A DNA stretch of 64,000 bases from positions 74,288,698-74,352,697 of the forward strand of contig OX375877.1 of assembly GCA_947359465.1 (NCBI GenBank), in the 5' to 3' direction. Below, one piece after another: positions 55,736 to 64,000 of this stretch. The notes below the pieces were generated by a model, which was given only the letters and a program-made list of their open reading frames with translations, made no database searches and was not told where the DNA came from. How positions within the stretch are numbered: the first letter of the stretch is position 1; every line of letters starts with the position of its first letter. Origin of the DNA: Metellina segmentata (taxonomy: Eukaryota; Arthropoda; Arachnida; Araneae; Tetragnathidae). The translations under genes and the position numbers were made by a program.

Positions 55736-57560
55736 AGGGAAGCTAACGGAAAGTGAGGAGTCAATGTGAGATTGTAATGTGAGACAGAAGAATCGTAGAA
55801 CATTTGCACGTTGTGAAACAGGTGCATTCCACGGAAGGACATACAGTGGAAATGTAGGTGTGCTGATGAAATGCGAAATTAGGGCCGGTAAATATTCTGT
55901 TTGTATGCTCGCTGTCTTTCATTTCTGCGTCAAATTATAAGCTTATGTGCCCTAGCTTTTGTATTTCTTGTGCCTCCTCTTAAAGTTTACACAAAATGTT
56001 TTAAAACCCAGAACCCATCATAAAATTTGAAAACATATTGATCTTCATTGATATTAATATTTAAATTTATATTGACCTAGATCCCACCTCAAAATTCAAA
56101 TTCATATAGTATTTTCGATATTAAAAACAAGCATTTTTCTTAAAATAAGAATAAAAATTGTCTTCAATGTTAATTTGATTCCTAAAACTATATTGAAAAT
56201 ATATACTGGCAATATAAAACGATACTCGTACTTTTGAAATGTTTCAGTTTGTTAAATAAACTACAACGATGTACTTTCGTTAGAATATTTGTTCTCAAAA
56301 TTTGAGTCATGAAATGCAAACAGATTTCAGCTGATGAGTTTGGAATAAAAGCAAATTCAAAACGAAACAATGATTAAATGTAAAGAGACGTTGATATAAA
56401 AAACTTAACCCCATAGTCAATGCAGTTTAAATTATGATTTATTCAGATCCATTAGGATATAAAAGCACAAAAATTAAATTCAGAAAGATGTGAATTATTT
56501 CAATTACGTGTGAATGGTATAGAATCGAAATATAAAGTTGTTTCGGACTAGAAATTATTTCCCTCTAAAAAGAAAACAATCTAGAATTTCATGTAGTTTA
56601 GGTATGTGTACTACATGAACTTGAAAACAATCACTTGAGGTTCATAAATTCTTCCAAATATTTCTAAAAAAGTAATTCAAAAAGGCACACACAACATGAA
56701 AAACTTTTTATGTTTTCTTTTTTTTAAATTCTCTGACCATAGGTCAGAACAAAATATGCAAACGTCAAGCAATCACTGGAAAATACCAAAAACTTAAAAA
56801 TTAGTTTCATATACTTTTCAATGCCAACAAAAACTATCGCATTAATTCAGATTAAATTTATCTTACATATCCGATTACACCAAAGACAAGAAACAAACTA
56901 AAACTCTCTCTCTGTCAGTTCAAACTCAGACTCTCCTTAAAAACATTCTATCTATAAATATTAATCCTCATACCACGCTCACCTTCATAACAGACATCGA
57001 GACAGCATCTGACGAAAAGCACTTACTTCGGGTAATCTGGCAGCAACAAAACTATTGATACTCCACGAAAAGAAATTCGCAAGTGTCAGACTTTACAGGA
57101 CAGATAATGAAAGACCTGGGGAAAGGGTAGTAGAAATTGGAAACATGATAGAGACCTTCTCAACTTAGTTTTGGTGAAAAAACTGGACACGTTTACAACC
57201 TCTCAGTGTAGGGATTTTGCCATAGAAGCATCCTATTTGGCCTGGTTTTCTCAAAAAGAATAGAATCAATTGTCTGGTATATTTTGCAGTTTTGTGACAG
57301 CTTCACGGGGGTTATTTGTCGGATAACTTAGATTCTTTTGGATTTACTTTTTCCCTTTAGTATGGCGGGATGAAACAAATCGTTTCCTCACTAAAGTGGT
57401 CATGTATTTCACAAAAAATAAGTGTTGGTGTCGATAAAGATAATATATTTCATCATCGTCTGTAAAATGTTTTACTTTTTCGTTATTTGGTACAAAAGTA
57501 AGGCCCTAGGGTATTAAAGAGGCAATTGAATCAAGCATTAATTTTTATTTTTCGTTAGAA
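55736..57560. other. AT-rich stretch without a gene
   Basis: No supportable feature. Confidence 0.5.
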
Positions 57561-57723
57561 TCATCCTGTATTTCAATACATTTTCAGACCGTCTGACTTT
57601 TCTATTCCACTGAGCATTATATGAGTTATTTTCGTCTTTAACCATCCTGGTGGTTCATCTTTTATGTTAAAAACTTCTTTGTAGTGTATTTTACGCTGCT
57701 GGGAGAGCTTTGGGCCACTGTAC

Positions 57724-57798
57724 CTTGGCATTGCTTGGAGTGTGGACTGCGTTCGTAGTGCCATTCGAAAGCTGCAGGATTGTGCTACAATCACAGTC
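57724..57798 (-). CDS. Candidate small exon
   Basis: On the minus strand a 75-bp block lies between attttattgattaaag (acceptor) and gtacagtggc (donor), both in phase 0. It reads DCDCSTILQLSNGTTNAVHT, then PSNAK. It belongs to a GC-richer island at 57630-57800. Another frame through the same island is open for 73 codons, so coding is possible but the frame is unsure. I do not recognise the protein. Confidence 0.22.
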
Positions 57799-57844
57799 CT
57801 TTAATCAATAAAATTATCCTTCAATATTAATATCAAACTAGTAA

Positions 57845-58574
57845 TTAAGGGGGTCCGGGACACTTTGAAATTTTTTTTTATTAATTAATTTAGAATTTAT
57901 AATTTTTTTGTACTGATTACCCATCTAACTAATAAGTGAAATCACAACTCAAAATTTTTCCAAAAGTTTTTAAAAATTTTAAATTTTAATTTTTTGAAAA
58001 AAAAAGAGGTGTCATTTTAAATTGCTAAAACTCAAAATATTCTTGATCAATTTTCAAAATTCTTGCAGTAAATTATTCACAAATTTATAAACTTTAATTT
58101 TGATTCAGCAATTTAAAAAATATTAATTTAATAAAAAATATTTGAATGAAAATTTTTGAAAATTTTAAGGTACTTGTTTTTTAAAAAGTCATATTTTCAA
58201 AAGTAAATATTTGTTTCAAATTTGCTGAATCAAAATTAAAGTATAATGTTTGAAAAAGATATATTCCAAATTTCAACCCTTAAACTTTATCGGTTTTCGA
58301 CTTATAGCAATTTGAATACAGGAAATCCTGAAAAATGTATCATGGAGAAAAACGCATTTAAAGTTTTAAAGACAGATATTGTTGCCATGACAACAACTGT
58401 CAAGAGTGTTAGATTTTCAAAACAACGCACCACAAAAATTATTACATCTCTAGTTCTATATAAGATAGAAACAGGATTTAGACGTCATTTTAAGCAGAAA
58501 AACACAAAGACTTTCTTAAAATAATAAAAAAAAATTCGAATATTTGACAATTTTTGTGTCCCGGACCCCCTTAA
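57845..58574. mobile_element. DNA element with perfect 19-bp inverted repeats
   Basis: TTAAGGGGGTCCGGGACAC at 57845-57863 and its exact complement at 58556-58574 bound 730 bp. TTAA at each edge could be the target of a piggyBac-type insertion, or TTA/TAA of a Harbinger type; neither can be decided. Long A/T-rich inner arms follow. A 92-codon frame at 58246-58524 inside has no recognisable transposase. A half copy lies at 52175-52292. Confidence 0.8.
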
Positions 58575-58879
58575 AATATTTAACCTTAAAGTTTCACAGT
58601 AAATACAAATTTAAAAAAATTGTCATTAAGATGACTGACAGATTGTTTTGAGTCTGAGATTCCATTCTCGGAGTTGACAGCTCACCGTTATTCATTGTAT
58701 GGTCGAAAAATATTCATAGATGGGAATGCCACTAAAAAAAACTAGAAATGTTTGTTTTCTTTCAAAATTAGGTTACATATTCCTCCATGATCATTAGAGG
58801 CTTTATCTGTGAAGCAAAAAAGAATATGATACTAATGCTGTAGTTGAACTGGTTTTCTGAATGCTTTTCCTCAGCTGCA

Positions 58880-59110
58880 CGAGCAGTTGATTAGCCACCG
58901 TCTTGAGTTCAAAACTCGATCCAAAAAATCCCGTTGTGTACGTGGGGTTGTTGTATGTTTAATCCGTCGTGGCGTCAAATATCTTCTCGTTGGCGTGTTG
59001 TAAAAGTTTGAAGAGTGGAGGGACAGCTCAGGTGTTGACCTCGTCTCTGACAGTGATTTAAAAATACGAAGATTTATACTCAGATTCTTCCAGCCTCTTG
59101 TGCTATTCCA
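58880..59110 (+). repeat. tRNA-derived SINE, partial
   Basis: It contains ccgtcgtggcgtcaaatatc, ttggcgtgttgtaaaagttt and agctcaggtgttgacctcgt. The head is degenerate and the 3' tail is missing. Confidence 0.65.
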
Positions 59111-59398
59111 GTGCAATGTTAACTCAACTACCAACCCTTCTCTTAGTATTCAAAGCTTTTTATGAAAAGTTAAATGTAGATGGCGCTAATGTTTTTGTGT
59201 TAGAATGTGCATCATCTACATTGTCCCCTTGGGGAAATCGAAAGTCCGTCATCTGGTAGTATGTTTACGCAAAATCTCTCTCATAATGAAAAGAACTCGT
59301 TAGAAGTTGAAGTAAGCAAATAAATTGAAATCAATTTTAAGAAAAACTGAAGCTTTTTAAGTTTGGAAAAATAAGTTTCTACGTCTTTTCTGGTGTAA

Positions 59399-59883
59399 GG
59401 ACTTTATAATAAAAATCAACAGAATCCGAATTATACAAACAACAAACTTAATTTCGTAAAGAAATATCCCAAAATCATGTTTAACTACTCAGTGAAACAC
59501 TTTTGTCTTGAAACTAAAAATTATACAAAGTTCGACCATGAGGACGAATAACGAAACAAACAAGACAATAAAAACTAATGTCCTAGATAAACGAAATGGG
59601 AACAAAGGTGACGTGGAAACAAACACAGCAATGCACTTCCATGAAGTGTCTCCACAAGAAAGTAGTTCTTACACACAAAGAGAGAAAATTCACAACATCA
59701 CTCGTTCCGAAATTGAAACTATAATTCAAAAGTTATGTTTTTAAGTCTGAAATCACAGAATCAAGGGAAAAAAGCTTTCTTCCCTTGGAGATTTCAGAAA
59801 AGGAGACAACGCTTGAAAAAAAGCTTTTCTCTTCAAGTAAGGAACTAGTTTTAAAACATTTTGAAAGGAAAAGGTTTCTTTGA
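59399..59883 (+). pseudogene. Coding-like stretch with two frameshifts, unknown protein
   Basis: After an acceptor-like tttctggtgtaag, three open pieces follow one another in shifting frames. The first ends NYTKFDHEDE* at 59549-59551. The second, NETNKTIKTNVLDKRNGNKG through EVSPQESSSYTQREKIHNIT, ends at 59742-59744. The third starts SEITESREKSFLPLEISEKE and ends KHFERKRFL*. One base lost near 59549 and one in the T-run at ~59738-59743 would join them into about 160 codons. The strand is purine-rich, which favours chance open frames. No family recognised. Confidence 0.3.
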
Positions 59884-61155
59884 ATGGGAAAGAAAGTACT
59901 CCACCATAAATGTTCCCACGCTTCCATTAAATGTCAGTCATAGGAACCTAGGAAATGTGGGTAAATGGCTAATAGTTTGAATAAAATGCTTGACCCAGAT
60001 ATTTTTTAATACATACAGCAGGTTTTAAATGCACTTAAAACTTCTTTGACGAGGTTTATGGCATTGAGGCATTTTGCTGCGTTAGAGAAAAAGGAAATAA
60101 TAAACAAAATATCTTTGTAATAATATTCTTTTGTGATGTTTTATGAATAAGTCAGACTGGTTAAAAACTTTCTGTGCAATTTAAATTAAAGGGTAGGAAA
60201 CTTAAAGTGGTGGTACGAAACAAAATGCAAACGCCGTATTCATACGGGGATGTATGTATACCAACGCCATATTTTCAAACACCCTGTGTGTTTTTACATA
60301 ATTGAATGTTTTTAACATGTCTAGAATTTAGTTTTGAAATATATTTTCTTATCTAAACGCATCTTTTGGATTATTTGAGCGATTCCAGTAATTCTTTTAG
60401 GAAACTGCTTTAAAGTATATCTCTTAAACACGAACAAAGGTATTTAAAATTATAAATAATTAATATTTTTTGAGAGACACGTTTTAAATTTTTTTATCAA
60501 ATAGGAAAATACAGTGTTAAAAAATATTTTTCTCCCCTCAATTTTTATTTTATTTTTTATTTAGTTTCGTATGTTAGTGTATGCAATGTAATTTAATTCA
60601 CTGAGAAAAGTTATTTTTAACATAGATATTTAAGAAGAAAAATAGTCGAAGTGGAATCGATATCTTTATGACGCATTAAATTACAACAAATGAACTGTAT
60701 TTCACAGAATATTCAAGGTTAAAGCTATCCCATCTGGTTGATCTAGCCTCATCCTTTTGTTTGCGTTTCTTCTCAATTCTTAAGAATTAATGACAGAAAT
60801 TAATACACAACAATTATGAATAGTATTTTTCTTCTGTCCACTTAATTTTACAAATAATCAAAATATCCAAATAAATGCGTAGATAAATGTGCAATTTAGC
60901 TTCAGATATTTGAGAGTAATATAAAAATTCACATAGTTTTCAGGAATAGGTAGTTTACAAGTGAACAGTTGAAGATGTGAGCCAATTATGTCCCATATAT
61001 TAGAGGTAATGGGAACACAAGTAATCACCATACTGTATTTAATACAAAATACCTTTGACATTAAACCAAATATATTAATTATTTATAAACTTTCACAAAT
61101 TCTCTTTTCTTTTCTCAATTTTGCTCAGTTTGAATCGTAGAATGAGTAACTTGAT
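59884..61155. other. AT-rich stretch without a gene
   Basis: No supportable feature. Confidence 0.5.
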
Positions 61156-61157
61156 AT

Positions 61158-61440
61158 GTATTTGAATTTACGTCATACTGGAGCAACACAACGGGCTATT
61201 GGCCAATGTCCGAGATCGATCCCGAAGGGAAAGATCCAATAACACCTTATAATTTTGAAACTATAATCAGATGACGAGGTCAAAACCTGAGCAGGCACCC
61301 CACTCCCGAAACATCCACACCAAGCCAACGTAATGACATCCCAAGTCGTGGCAGATTTAGCCTGCACCAGCTTTTATGTACGACCAACCTTGGTTGCATC
61401 AAGGTTCTAAATCGCAACCCTCTGGTTGGAAATCCACGAC
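61158..61440 (-). repeat. tRNA-derived SINE, near full length
   Basis: The tail is acgtcatactggagcaacac, followed by ccgaagggaaagatccaat, gccaacgtaatgacatccc and a head ending ccctctggttggaaatcc. Confidence 0.75.
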
Positions 61441-61690
61441 TACCGCAGCCTAGTAATTTTGAGATTAGGTTAATATCTGAACCCGTATCCCATTCTCCAA
61501 ACTTCCACATCACACCACTGTGAGAATATTTGAAGTAATGCAGATTTAACAGGCCTCGACGTACACGGCCATCTTTGGATGAAACGAGTTTCAAACTCAC
61601 AAACATCCGGTTGATGATCAACAAGGCAACCACGGCAACGAATTGCCGAATAACTGTGGTGTTGCGGCATACCAACCAGGCAAACGTCAG
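61441..61690 (-). repeat. tRNA-derived SINE, tail-less copy adjoining the previous one
   Basis: A second SINE body begins immediately: cccattctccaaacttccac, accactgtgagaatatttga, ggccatctttggatgaaacg and a head with catccggttgatgatcaac. Two copies lie head to tail. Confidence 0.65.
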
Positions 61691-62840
61691 AGACGGGAAA
61701 ACGGCAGTCATATTACTAAGTTTAACTTAACCATTTAGTTTTAGATAATTCAAACCTTTTATTCAAACCTGATATTTTTAGGAACAGTGGAATTCGCTTA
61801 TTATGAGATCTGGTGGTTTCCTTGGTGATTTGGCAGCAACATGTCAAAGCGTATAACCTCTCTTATCAAAACCAGAAGTACAGAAGTCTATGTACATTGA
61901 TCCAAAAGATTGGAAACAACACGAAACTGCTCTCTCGCATTTGTTATTTGTAAAGTCAGTTTGCTTAATCAAAAGTATCGAAGATCAAGTAAATAAATAA
62001 TTTTCTTTCATGCCAAGATACCTTTAATTCCTCTAAAAAGAACCTTCACCTACAACAGTACGATTCTGAGCTATCAACAGACATAAGACTTATCGGTTTA
62101 AAACAAACCTTTTAAGAGAAGTAATTTCCTTGAAAACGTTATTAGAGTAAATTGATTTGTAATGACTTTACTCCAGGTCTTCCTTTAATGTGTTATTAGT
62201 TTTTAATTGATCATCGTCGCATGAACAGATTCGACATTTTTCTGGAAACATGAAACAGATGTCCAAGTAATTATCTGCAAATTTATCTCTCGTCTCTGTA
62301 ATTAAATGAATTTTTCAAAAAAGGTTCCCCACAGGAAAGCATAATTATAGATACAGTTAACAAATTAACGTTACAAGCTAAGTCTCGAACACTTAAGTGT
62401 TTTCCATTTAAATATATTTGTCTAAAACTTTTAACGAACACTAAATTATCTTGTACTAATGATGTGATAAACAGTTATTAACAAGTCATTTTAAGCTTAT
62501 TAAACTTAGCATTTTTATAACTTAAATAATTAAAAAATTACATCGAAAAGTTTGTTGAAATTGATTTTGTTACTTGAGTTTTATATTTGTAAAGATATTT
62601 GTAGTATTTCCGACGGAAATAAATTCGTCATTTATTTAGCTCTCAGAAATGTAACAGCAGAAAAAGTATCAGCAATATATGTTGTTGCGAAAACTACTTT
62701 ATTTTAAATGTGTATTTTAAATATATTAAAATAATTTATATTAAATAATAGATTATAAAACAAAATTGTGGAAGAAGGCGCAAATCTTAAGTTTTATGCA
62801 GAGAGCACATGCTTCAAAGAATATTTTTTGAGCTTATTAA
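61691..62840. other. AT-rich stretch without a gene
   Basis: No supportable feature. Confidence 0.5.
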
Positions 62841-62988
62841 GCTTCAATGATAAACGAACTAATTAGTGATAACTAATTCCAATTCAGCCTCAGTGATAAC
62901 TGACCTAATCTATGACAGTTAATTATAACTTAATTTCAGTGATAACTGAATTAATCAGTGATATCTAATTCTAATTAAGCTTCAGGGA
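62841..62988 (+). repeat. 46-bp minisatellite, about 3 copies
   Basis: Units with (g/a)(c/t)(t/c)tca(g/a)tgataac(t/g)ga start at 62841, 62887, 62933 and 62979, an exact 46-bp period despite substitutions. Confidence 0.85.
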
Positions 62989-63774
62989 TACCAGAAACAA
63001 AGAACGTATTCAAGAAAATTAAACATTTGCCCATGTACAGTATATTTTTAATAAAACGTTATATTGTCCACTTTAGAAGGGATTTTGTTCCACTTTGTGC
63101 CGGCTTACAACTGAAACACAATAAATTAGAATTTTCAATATAAGTTCACCAAGTTATCATTTATTTGCATAAAGGTAAGATTGCTTTTCGAAAACTATTT
63201 TAAAGCTAAGGCTAGGGAATGTAATATTATTTTCCTTTTGTGTCCCAGAACTGTAACAAATCAAACTATTAATGCGTTGAAAACGAACAGAACCATTGGC
63301 GTGTTGACAGTCAACTACGCCATAAATTTTCAATCCTTTATTGGCACGTTTTAGCTGCGAATCGAACTGATAATCCTTTTCTTTGTAAAAAGTGTTCTGT
63401 CGTTTCCTTCCACATAAGCGACTTCTTTGTTGTACTTATCTTGTTGCCTTCTAAATGTTTTCACTCGCAATTTGTAAATGAATTAATTGAGTTAATTTTA
63501 ACCCCGAGATGCTTATTACACTAAACTTCATTTACACATCTGTTAAAGAACTGTTTTTTACGTATTGTGTTCCATTTGCAAGCCAACGATACGAAACTAA
63601 TAGACGGCTTATTATTCTTGTATTTGTCTTTTCTTTCAGCAACTGTGCGTCTAACCAACCCAAAATACGTCTATTGCCTTTTAGCATCTATTGCTTCTAA
63701 GCATTATTGCACATATATCTGTATTGCTGGCAATAAAATTTCTATAATGACGACATTTGCTGTGCTTGTCGCGG
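62989..63774. other. AT-rich stretch without a gene
   Basis: No supportable feature. Confidence 0.5.
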
Positions 63775-64000
63775 TTGCCCGGTTGGAAGAGTAACGAATT
63801 AGCAACTGGAGTGTTGCGAGTTCAAATCGAACAAACACCGTCGTGTAGTACAAAGGGTGCTGGTGCATGGTGAATCTGTCGTGGCCTCAAATGTCCTCTC
63901 GTTGGCGTGGTGTGGAACTTTGGAGAGTTTGAGGGCCAGCTCAGGTGTTGCCTCGTATTTTGACCGTGGTTCAAAATTACGTGGTTTTGTCCTCGGATCT
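63775..64000 (+). repeat. tRNA-derived SINE, cut by the window edge
   Basis: It starts ggttgcccggttggaagagt, with B-box-like gcgagttcaaatcg. The body is cgtggcctcaaatgtcctct and ggcgtggtgtggaactttgg, running to ttcaaaattacgtggttttg at the edge. It is the cleanest copy of the head and body here. Confidence 0.8.

Overview
The window is AT-rich, repeat-dense animal DNA with no complete cellular gene that I can defend. Its recognisable coding capacity belongs to transposable elements: an R1-like non-LTR retrotransposon, five decayed Tc1/mariner copies of at least three lineages, hAT and Copia fragments, and a tRNA-derived SINE present about fourteen times. These families, and the wording of their proteins, suggest an arthropod, most likely an arachnid such as a spider. 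That is inference from family resemblance, not a direct identification.

Layout. 1-6800: a hAT transposase C-terminus runs in from the left edge. A nearly complete, 5'-truncated R1-like LINE (minus strand; endonuclease, reverse transcriptase, RNase H, zinc fingers) sits inside an older repeat, followed by a deleted Tc1 copy. 7850-9562: an element with ~580-bp terminal inverted arms surrounds a small Cys-rich exon of an uncharacterised arthropod family. 10.3-18.5 kb: SINEs and two Tc1 pseudogenes, one broken by a Copia remnant and the other by a hAT-like MITE with an exact 8-bp target duplication. 19.7-21.1 kb: two minisatellites, one with alternating variants inside a small inverted-repeat element. 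22.9-24.5 kb: a candidate host exon, a SINE and a tandem array that appears to grow from the SINE boundary. 24.9-25.4 kb: a pseudogene of a second uncharacterised arthropod family. 25.8-28.9 kb: three copies of a hAT-like non-autonomous family packed with ATCGAT palindromes, one of them inside a SINE. 30-33 kb: a Tc1 deletion derivative and a Helitron-like element holding a histone-type 3' stem-loop. 34-47 kb: mostly featureless AT-rich DNA with minisatellites. 47-50.4 kb: a diverged pair of protein-coding duplicates flanking an LTR-like region, a Tc1 fragment and a dispersed repeat. 50.8-59 kb: small MITEs, a degenerate zinc-finger-like stretch, (AT)n tracts and a 730-bp element with perfect 19-bp inverted repeats. 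59.4-64 kb: a broken coding-like stretch, more SINEs and a 46-bp minisatellite.

The elements do not form a pathway. Their nesting gives an insertion history: LINE into a dispersed repeat, Copia and a MITE into Tc1 copies, a hAT-like element into a SINE, and a SINE at the repeated target of another SINE. The window looks like intergenic or long-intron DNA. A few GC-richer islands with consistent splice signals (22.9 kb, 57.7 kb) are the best places to look for host exons.
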